From NCBI GenBank assembly GCA_023425615.1, contig JAFACJ010000242.1, positions 1-5,580 of the forward strand: a stretch of DNA of 5,580 bases, read 5' to 3'. The stretch's first letter is position 1; every line of letters begins with the position of its first letter. The stretch is from Actinomycetes bacterium (GTDB lineage Bacteria > Actinomycetota > Actinomycetes > Streptosporangiales > Streptosporangiaceae). Positions 1 through 5,576 of this stretch are shown one piece after another. The notes under the pieces were generated by a model. That model saw only the letters and a program-made list of their open reading frames with translations, did no database searches and had not been told where the DNA came from. Both the position numbers and the translations under genes were made by a program.

Positions 1-273
1 GTGCCGGTCGCCTCCGGTGCCGACCAGGTCGACCACGCCCTCGCCCGGCAGGGACAGCGGCGTGCCCTGGGCGAGCATGCCCTCGGCGATCCCGGCGATC
101 TCGGCGACCGTCTCGCCCTTGGCCCGCAGCGCGATGGCGAAGCCCGCCATCTGCGCGTCGGTGGCGCTGCCCGTCATGATCTGGCCCATCGCCCACTGGG
201 CCTCGGCGGAGGTCAGCGCCTGCCCGTCGAGCAGGGCGTTGATCAAGGAGGACCAGGTCGTACGGGCAGCCAC
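1..273 (-). CDS. trpD: Anthranilate phosphoribosyltransferase, N-terminal part (runs off left edge)
   Basis: The enzyme transfers phosphoribose from PRPP to anthranilate, the second step from chorismate to tryptophan, in the cytoplasm. Only the first 91 residues are present, because the reading frame stays open to base 1. Reading the minus strand from a GTG at 273, residues about 6-70 form the helical N-terminal domain of the glycosyltransferase family 3 fold (start MAARTTWSSLINALLDG). Residues 82-91 read DLVGTGGDRH, the glycine-rich PRPP-binding motif typical of TrpD. The GTG start is supported by GAAAGG at 281-286, seven bases upstream. The gene lies 32 bases downstream of the receiver-domain gene on the same strand, so the two are probably co-transcribed. 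No other trp gene is visible, so trpD appears to stand apart from the rest of the pathway here, as it does in other actinobacteria. Thymidine phosphorylase shares the fold, but the motif and size favour TrpD. Confidence 0.92.
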   Translation of the reverse strand, partial: MAARTTWSSLINALLDGQALTSAEAQWAMGQIMTGSATDAQMAGFAIALRAKGETVAEIAGIAEGMLAQGTPLSLPGEGVVDLVGTGGDRH

Positions 274-305
274 GGGAGAGCCTTTCGGGTCGGCGGACGG
301 TCGTC

Positions 306-743
306 TTACAGGACGGGCAGGCGCGCGGCGAGCCTGGCGCGCAGCAGGTCGGCCGCGGAGTGGGCGATGGCCATCGGGTCGAACGGCCGGCCGAGCACGG
401 CGTCGGCGCGCGACCAGGCGGCGAGCCAGCCGTCGTCGCGGCGGGCGATCAGCGCGAGCACCGGCGGGCAGTCGTAGACCTCGTCCTTGGCCTGGCGGCA
501 CACGCCGAGCCCGCCCGCGGGCTGCGCCTCGGCGTCGAGGACGGCGAGGTCGAGGCCGCCGGCGTCGAGCCGCCGTACCACGGCGGGCTGGGTGGCGCAC
601 TCGACGTACTCCACCGGGGGGAGATCGGGGGCGGGGCGGCGGCCGATGGCCAGCCGGATCTGCTCGCGGACACTGGCGTCGTCGCTGTAGACGAGGACCT
701 TGACCGGGCTCGCCGGGGGCTCTGCGGGCTGGGTGGCGCTCAT
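306..743 (-). CDS. Stand-alone, partly degenerate response-regulator receiver-domain protein
   Basis: A 145-residue protein made of one CheY-like receiver domain with no DNA-binding or enzymatic output domain. After a Pro/Ala-rich start (1-13), beta-1 reads KVLVYSDDASVRE (15-27), so the first of the usual acidic pair is Ser20 while Asp21 and Asp22 remain. Asp70 in DLAVLDAEAQPAGG fits the phospho-acceptor, followed by the usual GLGVCRQAKDE helix. The switch Thr/Ser after beta-4 appears replaced (LALIARRDDG, Ile99/Ala100), and the conserved Lys before Pro is Arg119 (LGRPFDP). It could be a weakly phosphorylated or phosphorylation-independent signalling domain; its partner is unknown. The frame stays open upstream to 1184, but that part runs antisense through ctaE. 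The ATG at 743 is chosen because the receiver fold begins just after it. No Shine-Dalgarno is well placed (GGAAGGGG lies 13 bases away), so the message may be leaderless. trpD follows 32 bases downstream. Confidence 0.78.
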   Translation of the reverse strand: MSATQPAEPPASPVKVLVYSDDASVREQIRLAIGRRPAPDLPPVEYVECATQPAVVRRLDAGGLDLAVLDAEAQPAGGLGVCRQAKDEVYDCPPVLALIARRDDGWLAAWSRADAVLGRPFDPMAIAHSAADLLRARLAARLPVL

Positions 744-750
744 GCCCGAG

Positions 751-778
751 AGATTACCCCTTCCGCCTCCCTTGACAA
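751..778 (-). promoter_or_regulatory. Candidate leaderless promoter of the receiver-domain gene
   Basis: On the minus strand TTGTCA (778-773, one mismatch to TTGACA) is followed after 16 bases by TAATCT (756-751), which fits the actinobacterial -10 pattern TAnnnT. A start about seven bases past the -10 falls at 743-744, on the ATG of the receiver gene. That would give a leaderless message and explain the lack of a well-placed ribosome binding site. This is pattern matching by eye only. Confidence 0.4.
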
Positions 779-849
779 AGGGCGCCGGAGCGACCCGCCG
801 CCACCCAGGGTAAAGCATCCGATACCCAGAGTGCGGGGACTTGGCGGGG

Positions 850-875
850 GGAACGCCTGGCAAAGGGGTGAAGTT
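850..875 (+). promoter_or_regulatory. Candidate SigR/SigH-type promoter upstream of ctaE
   Basis: GGAAC at 850-854 (preceded by G) and GTT at 873-875 are separated by exactly 18 bases. This resembles the published consensus of SigR of Streptomyces and SigH of mycobacteria (GGAAT or GGAAC, about 18 bases, GTT), which respond to thiol-oxidative stress. A transcript would start near 880-885, leaving a leader of about 60 bases before ctaE. The motif is short and the surroundings are G-rich, so chance is a real alternative. No good TTGACA/TATAAT pair for ctaE was found. Confidence 0.28.
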
Positions 876-945
876 CCAATCGTGACCCAAGGAATCGGGC
901 TCTAACAGGGGGTCCTGTGCAGGGTGCTGGGAAGGTGCCGTAATA

Positions 946-1581
946 ATGCTGCCCGTGGCAACAGCATCCGCGATTAAGACAACACCGCTTGGCGAGCGGG
1001 AGAACCGTCCCAACCTCGTCAACGTGGGGACGATCGTCTGGTTGTCGTCCGAGCTCATGTTCTTCGCGGCGTTGTTCGCGATGTACTTCACCATCCGGTC
1101 GGTGACCAAGGACGCCGGCGGGCCATGGCCCGACGCCGAGTTGAACCTGCCCTTCGCGCTGGTCAACACGATCGTCCTCGTCATCTCCTCAGTGACGTGC
1201 CAGATGGGCGTCTTCGCCGTTGAGAAGCACGGCCTGCCCGACGACGTGCGCCGCCGGAAGATGCGCTTCTGGTTCGCTCTCTCCTTCGTGCTGGGTCTCT
1301 ACTTCGTGATCGGTCAGCTCATCGAGTACCGGGAGCTGATCCACGAGGGGATGACCCTCTCCGCGCACCCCTACGGTTCGGTCTTCTACCTGACCACCGG
1401 GTTCCACGGCATGCACGTGACCGGAGGCCTGATCGCGTTCCTGCTGGTCCTGGGACGCACGTACGCCGCGAAGCGCTGGACACATGAGCAGGCGACGAGC
1501 GCGATCGTCGTTTCGTACTACTGGCACTTCGTGGACGTGGTCTGGATCGGCCTGTTCGCGACCATCTACCTGATCAGATAA
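946..1581 (+). CDS. ctaE: Cytochrome c oxidase subunit III (aa3-type)
   Basis: Subunit III of the aa3 terminal oxidase, an integral membrane protein that stabilises the catalytic subunits in the respiratory chain. At 211 residues it is the short, five-helix bacterial form lacking the first two helices of mitochondrial subunit III. Hydrophobic segments lie near residues 31-50, 68-90, 108-128, 144-170 and 185-208. Diagnostic motifs are [17 protein letters not shown] (32-48, with Glu36), the conserved Glu127 in [22 protein letters not shown] (152-161) and [14 protein letters not shown] (191-204). The ATG at 946 has GGAAGG ten bases upstream (930-935), a rather long spacing. An in-frame GTG at 955 is an alternative start that would shorten the protein by three residues. 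It heads the cluster, with qcrC beginning 12 bases after its stop. Subunits I, II and IV of the oxidase are not in the window. Confidence 0.95.
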   Translation: MLPVATASAIKTTPLGERENRPNLVNVGTIVWLSSELMFFAALFAMYFTIRSVTKDAGGPWPDAELNLPFALVNTIVLVISSVTCQMGVFAVEKHGLPDDVRRRKMRFWFALSFVLGLYFVIGQLIEYRELIHEGMTLSAHPYGSVFYLTTGFHGMHVTGGLIAFLLVLGRTYAAKRWTHEQATSAIVVSYYWHFVDVVWIGLFATIYLIR

Positions 1582-1593
1582 CGGGGACCATCC

Positions 1594-2421
1594 GTGACTA
1601 GGTTCACCGCATGGCGCCGGCGCTCCTGGGCGGGCTACGCCGTCGTGCTCGCCACCCTGGCGGCGATCGGCGTCATCTACGCCGGCTTCTCGCCCAGCAC
1701 CGACCCGGCCGAGGCGTCCGGCACTCAGGCGCAGGCCCAGGACCTGGCCAAGGGCCGGGAGCTGTACAACCAGAACTGCGCCAGCTGCCACGGCGTCAAC
1801 GCCGAGGGCACCAAGGACGACAAGGGCAACACCCGCGCCCCCAGCCTGATCGGCGTCGGCGCGGCCTCGGTCGACTTCCAGATCACCACCGGCCGCATGC
1901 CGGCGATGACGTTCAACGCCCAGGTGCCGAGCAAGAAGGTCGTGCCGCCGTTCGACGACCCGAGCAACGTCGAGGCCGTCGCCGCCTACATCCAGTCACT
2001 GGGCGGTGGCCCGGGCATCCCGACGGTCCCGGCCGACGGCGACGTGGCGCTGGGCGGCAAGCTCTTCCGCACCAACTGCGCGCAGTGCCACAACTTCACC
2101 GGCCAGGGCGGCGCCCTGACCGGCGGCAAGTACGCTCCGGACCTGCACGACACCACGCCGGTCCAGATCTACGAGGCCATGCTCACCGGTCCCCAGGCGA
2201 TGCCCGTCTTCAACGACACCACGCTGACGCCCGAGGACAAGGCCGCGATCATCGCGTTCATCACGACCGTCCGCGATGAGGCCAACCCCGGCGGCAACGG
2301 ACTCGGCCGGATCGGTCCGGTGTCCGAGGGCCTGGCCGCCTGGATCGTGGGCATCGGGCTGCTCGTGTTCTGCGCGATGTGGATCACCGCCAAGAAGCCG
2401 AAGAAGCTGAAGAAGTCATGA
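1594..2421 (+). CDS. qcrC: Diheme cytochrome c subunit of the menaquinol bcc complex
   Basis: This membrane-anchored protein with two c-type hemes takes electrons from the Rieske protein and passes them directly to the aa3 oxidase, replacing a soluble cytochrome c. An N-terminal hydrophobic helix (about 14-31, after TRFTAWRRR) acts as signal-anchor. The first heme motif CASCH is at 62-66, with a likely distal Met in GRMPAM (102 or 105). The second, CAQCH, is at 162-166, with likely Met203 in GPQAMPVF. A C-terminal anchor helix (about 247-265) ends in a lysine-rich cytoplasmic tail (KKPKKLKKS). The 275-residue length fits actinobacterial QcrC. The GTG start has GGGGA six bases upstream (1583-1587). 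Its stop overlaps the start of qcrA as ATGA (2418-2421), which suggests translational coupling. Attaching heme on the outer face requires cytochrome c maturation genes located elsewhere. Confidence 0.97.
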   Translation: MTRFTAWRRRSWAGYAVVLATLAAIGVIYAGFSPSTDPAEASGTQAQAQDLAKGRELYNQNCASCHGVNAEGTKDDKGNTRAPSLIGVGAASVDFQITTGRMPAMTFNAQVPSKKVVPPFDDPSNVEAVAAYIQSLGGGPGIPTVPADGDVALGGKLFRTNCAQCHNFTGQGGALTGGKYAPDLHDTTPVQIYEAMLTGPQAMPVFNDTTLTPEDKAAIIAFITTVRDEANPGGNGLGRIGPVSEGLAAWIVGIGLLVFCAMWITAKKPKKLKKS

Positions 2422-3506
2422 GCGACGAAACCAACGAGACCCCATCCGCCGGGCCCGAGCGCGTCATCGGCACGCCGCCCCCGGTGAAGTCCGGCACGCT
2501 GCTGGCGCCCGGCGGCGGAGACGGCGGGGACTACCAGCCGGGCGTGGAGCTCGACGAGGCCAAGGCCAAGAAGGCCGAGCGCATCGTCGCCCTGTGCTTC
2601 CTGATCACCTTCGCGGCCAGCGTCGGCTTCATGGTCTACTTCATCGGCTGGAGCGGCCGCGACGGCGGTATGCACGGCCTGGAGCGGGCCAGGGAGAGCA
2701 ACCTGTGGCTCGGCGGCCTGATGACGCTGTCGTTCCTGGCACTGGGCGTCGGCGTCACCATCTGGGTGCGCAAGCTGATGACCAGCGCCCCGATCGAGCA
2801 GGCCCGCCACGACCTCGCCTCCAGCGAGGAGACCAGGTCGTCGCTGGCCGACGACCTCAAGCAGGGCGCGCTGGACAGCGGCCTGACCAAGCGGCCGCTG
2901 CTGCGCCGCACCCTGCTGCTGGCCGCCGCCCCGCTGGGCCTGGCCCCGCTGTTCCTGCTGCGCGACCTCGGTCCGCTGCCGGAGAAGCGGCTGCGCCACA
3001 CCTTCTGGGGCAAGGCCGTGGAGGAGGCCAAGAAGGCCGGCAAGCCGGGCGTGCGGATCGTCGTCGACGGCACCCAGGCCCCGCTGAAGGCCTCGGACTT
3101 CAACACCCCCGGCGGCATCATCACGGTGCTGCCCGAGGGGATCGAGGAACTGCCCGACGCCCTGACCCAGATCGCCAAGGCGTCGACCATCCTGATCAAC
3201 ATCGAGCCCGACCTGATCAAGCCGATCAAGGGCCAGGAGAACTGGACGGTCAACGGGATCATCGCGTACTCCAAGATCTGCACGCACGTCGGCTGCCCCG
3301 CGGCCCTGTACGAGCAGACCACGCACCGCATCCTGTGCCCGTGCCACCAGTCGACCTTCGATGCCACGGACGGCGCCAAGGTCGTCTTCGGCCCGGCGGC
3401 CCGCCCGCTGCCGCAGCTGCCGCTCGCCGTCGATGACGAGGGGTACCTGGTCGCCACCGGAGACTTCCCCGAGCCCATCGGCCCGAGCTACTGGGAGCGT
3501 GGCTGA
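2418..3506 (+). CDS. qcrA: Rieske iron-sulfur subunit of the menaquinol bcc complex
   Basis: The protein carries the [2Fe-2S] cluster that accepts the first electron from menaquinol at the Qo site and hands it to QcrC. A hydrophilic N-terminus of about 54 residues is followed by hydrophobic helices near 56-77, 95-117 and 163-182, the three-helix architecture known for actinobacterial Rieske proteins; most bacterial and mitochondrial ones have a single helix. The cluster-binding loops are CTHVGC (288-293) and CPCHQS (307-312): Cys288, His290, Cys307 and His310 are the ligands, and Cys293/Cys309 form the usual disulfide. A PxFGPAxRPLPQLPL stretch (325-336) follows, as in the family. The ATG at 2418 is preferred over an in-frame ATG at 2379 because it overlaps the qcrC stop as ATGA and avoids a 39-base overlap. 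No strong Shine-Dalgarno is seen (AGAAG at 2411-2415 only), consistent with coupling to qcrC. The product has 362 residues. Confidence 0.97.
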   Translation: MSDETNETPSAGPERVIGTPPPVKSGTLLAPGGGDGGDYQPGVELDEAKAKKAERIVALCFLITFAASVGFMVYFIGWSGRDGGMHGLERARESNLWLGGLMTLSFLALGVGVTIWVRKLMTSAPIEQARHDLASSEETRSSLADDLKQGALDSGLTKRPLLRRTLLLAAAPLGLAPLFLLRDLGPLPEKRLRHTFWGKAVEEAKKAGKPGVRIVVDGTQAPLKASDFNTPGGIITVLPEGIEELPDALTQIAKASTILINIEPDLIKPIKGQENWTVNGIIAYSKICTHVGCPAALYEQTTHRILCPCHQSTFDATDGAKVVFGPAARPLPQLPLAVDDEGYLVATGDFPEPIGPSYWERG

Positions 3507-3508
3507 TC

Positions 3509-5146
3509 ATGGCTGACGCATCACTGCCCAAGGCGGTCTCCGGGCCGCTGAACCACATCGACGACCGGCTCGGCTCGGTCAACTTCCTGAAGCGGAACGT
3601 CAAGAAGGTCTTCCCCGACCACTGGTCGTTCCTGCTGGGCGAGATCGCGCTCTACTCGTTCATCATCCTGCTGCTGACCGGTACGTTCCTGACGTTCTGG
3701 TTCAAGCCCAGCATGATCGAGGTGCACTACCACGGCTCGTACGAGCCGCTGGTGGGCGTGAAGATGTCCGAGGCGTACGCCTCGGCGCTGCACATCAGCT
3801 TCGACGTCCGCGGCGGTCTGCTCATGCGGCAGATCCACCACTGGGCGGCGCTGCTGTTCATGGCCTCGCTGATGGCGCACATGCTGCGGGTGTTCTTCAC
3901 CGGCGCCTACCGCAAGCCGCGCGAGTTCAACTGGTTCATCGGCCTCGGCCTGTTCACGCTGGGCATGCTGGAGGGTCTGTTCGGCTACTCGCTGCCGGAC
4001 GACCTGCTGTCGGGCACGGGTCTGCGCATCACCCAGGGTGTGCTGGAGGCCATCCCGGTGGTGGGCACCTACGGGTACATGTTCCTGTTCGGCGGGGAGT
4101 TCCCCGGCGAGGACATCATCCCCAGGATGTTCACCCTGCACATCCTGCTGATCCCCGGCATCATCCTGGCGCTGATCACCGCGCACATGATGATCATGTG
4201 GCACCAGAAGCACACCCAGATGCCGGGCACCGGCGGCACCGAGCAGAAGGTGACGGGCTACCCGTTCTACCCGGTCTTCATGGCCAAGAGCGGCGCCTAC
4301 TTCCTGTTCACCTTCGCGGTCACCGCGCTGCTGGGCAGCTTCGCGCAGATCAACCCGATCTGGCTGTTCGGCCCGTACGACCCGTCGGCGATCTCCTCGG
4401 CGTCCCAGCCCGACTTCTACATGGGTCTGCTGGAGGGTTCGCTGCGGCTCATGCCCAACTGGGAGATCACGGCCTGGGGCCACACGCTGAGCCTCAACGT
4501 GCTCATCCCGGCGCTGGGCCCGCTGGGCCTGGTGTTCACGGGCGCGGCGATCTGGCCGTGGCTGGAGCGGTGGATCACCGGCGACCACCGGTACCACCAC
4601 GTCAACGACCGGCCGCGCAACGCGCCGACCCGGACCAGCGCCGGCATCGCGATGATCACCTTCTACGGCCTGCTGTGGCTGGCCGGAGCCAACGACGTCC
4701 TGGCCGAGAAGTTCGGCTTCTCGCTGTACGCCACGACGTGGTTCTTCCGGTTCGCCATCTTCATCGGCCCGGTCATCGCGTTCATCATCACCAAGCGGAT
4801 CTGCCTGGGCCTGCAGCGCAGCGACGCCGAGACGATGGCGCACGGCTACGAGGCGGGCATCATCACGATGAGCCCCGAGGGCAAGTACGCCGAGGTGCAC
4901 AAGAGGCCCTCCGCCGCGGAGATGGCCAAGATCACCTCCAAGGAGGAGCCGAGGCCGCCGCTGCCCGCGGTGGACGCCAACGGCGTCCCGGCCAAGGGGA
5001 GCAAGGGCCCGATCGGGCACCTGCGCACCCGGCTGAACATGTGGTGGAACAAGGACTCGATCCCGATCGAGGGGGAGGGCCACCCGCACGAGCACTACGA
5101 GCAGGAACTCGTCGAGGGCGAGAGCCGCAAGGAGCTCACCCGCTGA
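3509..5146 (+). CDS. qcrB: Cytochrome b subunit of the menaquinol bcc complex
   Basis: This is the quinol-oxidising core of the bcc complex, with two b hemes and the Qo and Qi sites. At 545 residues it fuses the full cytochrome b core (about eight helices, roughly residues 40-430) to a hydrophilic C-terminal extension (about 435-545) typical of actinobacteria. Candidate heme ligands are His110 and His124 in helix B (MRQIHHW and MAHMLRV, 14 apart) and His211 and His226 in helix D (LHILLIPG and TAHMMIM, 15 apart, the b6-like spacing). The Qo motif, PEWY in many organisms, is PDFY here (301-304), as in mycobacterial QcrB. The segment GLFGYSLPDDLLSGTG (156-171) is the conserved cd region. The ATG lies two bases after the qcrA stop, with GGGAG 11 bases upstream (3493-3497), so translation is probably coupled. 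It is the last gene of the operon; a hairpin terminator begins 24 bases after its stop. Confidence 0.98.
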   Translation: MADASLPKAVSGPLNHIDDRLGSVNFLKRNVKKVFPDHWSFLLGEIALYSFIILLLTGTFLTFWFKPSMIEVHYHGSYEPLVGVKMSEAYASALHISFDVRGGLLMRQIHHWAALLFMASLMAHMLRVFFTGAYRKPREFNWFIGLGLFTLGMLEGLFGYSLPDDLLSGTGLRITQGVLEAIPVVGTYGYMFLFGGEFPGEDIIPRMFTLHILLIPGIILALITAHMMIMWHQKHTQMPGTGGTEQKVTGYPFYPVFMAKSGAYFLFTFAVTALLGSFAQINPIWLFGPYDPSAISSASQPDFYMGLLEGSLRLMPNWEITAWGHTLSLNVLIPALGPLGLVFTGAAIWPWLERWITGDHRYHHVNDRPRNAPTRTSAGIAMITFYGLLWLAGANDVLAEKFGFSLYATTWFFRFAIFIGPVIAFIITKRICLGLQRSDAETMAHGYEAGIITMSPEGKYAEVHKRPSAAEMAKITSKEEPRPPLPAVDANGVPAKGSKGPIGHLRTRLNMWWNKDSIPIEGEGHPHEHYEQELVEGESRKELTR

Positions 5147-5170
5147 TCGCCGGTTGCCACACGACCGAAC

Positions 5171-5209
5171 GGCAGGAGCCCGCCACCTTCCCGGTGGCGG
5201 GCTCCCGCC
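5171..5209. terminator. Strong hairpin terminator between convergent qcrB and RAM-protein genes
   Basis: A perfect 13-base-pair stem (GGAGCCCGCCACC at 5175-5187, its complement at 5193-5205) encloses a five-base loop (TTCCC). After one A/C mismatch it extends by three more pairs (5171-5173 with 5207-5209). It starts 24 bases after the qcrB stop and lies in the gap between two convergent genes, so it can end transcription from either side. No T-run follows on either strand, as is common for GC-rich actinobacterial terminators. Confidence 0.85.
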
Positions 5210-5220
5210 GTCTCGTCCTC

Positions 5221-5240
5221 CCGCGGGGGGCGCCCCGTGG
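5221..5240 (+). terminator. Second, smaller GC hairpin after the main terminator
   Basis: CCGCGGGG (5221-5228) pairs with CCCCGTGG (5233-5240) around a GGCG loop. One of the eight pairs is a G-U in plus-strand RNA; in minus-strand RNA it would be a C/A mismatch, so the hairpin is best formed by read-through from qcrB. It ends two bases before the stop codon of the convergent gene. It could be a back-up terminator or simply a GC-rich coincidence. Confidence 0.4.
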
Positions 5241-5242
5241 CG

Positions 5243-5527
5243 TCACTCCTCGGGCAGGCCCAGGGAGAACATGGACTCCAGGTCGTGCCGCGAGTAGGTG
5301 CGGAAGGCGATGTGGGTGTCGGTGTGCACCACGCCGGGCACCTTGCTGAGCCGCCCGGGGATGACCTCGGCGAGGTCGTCGTGGTGGCGCACCCTGACCA
5401 TGGCCAGCAGATCGTGGTCGCCGGTGATGGAGTAGACCTCGCTGATGCCGTCCAGCTTCACTATCTCCTCGGCGACCTCGTTGACCTGGTCCACCTCGGT
5501 CTGGATGAGCACGATGGCGGTTATCAC
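5243..5527 (-). CDS. Stand-alone Lrp/AsnC ligand-binding (RAM) domain protein
   Basis: A 94-residue protein consisting only of the RAM domain that forms the C-terminal effector-binding half of Lrp/AsnC regulators; there is no helix-turn-helix. The beta-alpha-beta-beta-alpha-beta pattern is readable: beta-1 ITAIVLIQT (2-10), helix EVDQVNEVAEEIVKL (11-25), beta-2 ISEVYSITG (28-36), the family-typical GDHDLLAMVRV (36-46), helix about 49-60 and beta-4 VVHTDTHIAF (66-75). A tail of about 19 residues ends LGLPEE. Such proteins are known to assemble into dimers and ring-like oligomers and to bind amino acids. They may act alone or by joining full-length Lrp proteins. The start is a GTG at 5527, with a perfect AAGGAGG seven bases upstream (5535-5541). 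The gene converges on qcrB; nothing in the sequence proves a functional link to respiration. Confidence 0.92.
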   Translation of the reverse strand: MITAIVLIQTEVDQVNEVAEEIVKLDGISEVYSITGDHDLLAMVRVRHHDDLAEVIPGRLSKVPGVVHTDTHIAFRTYSRHDLESMFSLGLPEE

Positions 5528-5570
5528 GGCGGGGCCTCCTTCTTGCCTTGCGGCTGCTTGCGCTTCCCCG

Positions 5571-5576
5571 AGCCTA
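5571..5576 (-). promoter_or_regulatory. Candidate -10 element of the RAM-protein gene
   Basis: On the minus strand TAGGCT (5576-5571) matches the TAGGnT form of -10 hexamer common in streptomycete-type promoters. A start near 5563-5564 would give a leader of about 36 bases holding the AAGGAGG ribosome binding site. The -35 region would fall beyond the right edge of the window, so the call cannot be completed. Confidence 0.35.

Larger units (their letters stand above)
744..945. other. Divergent intergenic control region between the receiver gene and ctaE
   Basis: These 202 bases, the longest gene-free stretch in the window, must hold the promoters for both the receiver-trpD pair and the ctaE-qcrCAB operon. 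Visible structure: ACCCAG twice, 21 bases apart (803-808 and 824-829); an overlapping inverted pair GGGTA (808-812) and TACCC (823-827) with a 10-base gap; GGAAC (850-854) facing GTTCC (873-877); and a short CCTG-TG-CAGG near-palindrome (914-923). I see no Rex-type TTGTGAA/TTCACAA operator. No convincing small ORF was found. Confidence 0.6.

Noticed and set aside
1..703. Plus-strand open frames opposite trpD and the receiver gene.
   Set aside because: Arg/Gly/Ala-rich shadows with no recognisable domain; the minus strand gives a clear TrpD start and a receiver fold.
772..777. Perfect TTGACA on the plus strand, a possible -35 for ctaE.
   Set aside because: No A/T-rich -10 lies 16-19 bases downstream; that stretch is nearly all G and C. 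The same bases serve better as the minus-strand TTGTCA element.
891..914. GGAAT followed after 16 bases by GTC, a second ECF-like promoter pattern.
   Set aside because: The spacing and the GTC triplet fit known ECF consensus sequences less well than the site at 850-875.
906..923. CAGG, CCTG, CAGG segments that could form alternative short hairpins before ctaE, suggesting a leader switch.
   Set aside because: Stems of only four pairs are expected by chance in GC-rich DNA and no riboswitch or attenuator core is recognisable.
744..1184. Upstream extension of the receiver reading frame to 1184 on the minus strand, giving a 292-residue protein.
   Set aside because: The extension runs antisense through the start of ctaE and the divergent promoter region, and it lacks recognisable domains; the receiver fold begins right after the ATG at 743.
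2379..2417. Upstream ATG at 2379 as the qcrA start.
   Set aside because: It would overlap the conserved lysine-rich end of qcrC by 43 bases and add residues unlike known Rieske N-termini; the ATGA junction at 2418 is the expected arrangement.
2169..3347. Long open frame on the minus strand opposite qcrC and qcrA.
   Set aside because: It is an antisense shadow in high-GC DNA: composition rich in Gln, Gly, Arg and Ala, no domain, and fully covered by well-supported genes.
3521..5095. Long open frame on the minus strand opposite qcrB (524 codons).
   Set aside because: Its low-complexity Arg/Gln/Asp/His-rich product mirrors the codon bias of qcrB; no hydrophobic core or motif.
4198..5349. Plus-strand open frame running from inside qcrB through the terminator.
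   Set aside because: It is a frame-shifted shadow of qcrB with Arg/Ala/Pro-rich composition, crosses the hairpin and overlaps the convergent gene.
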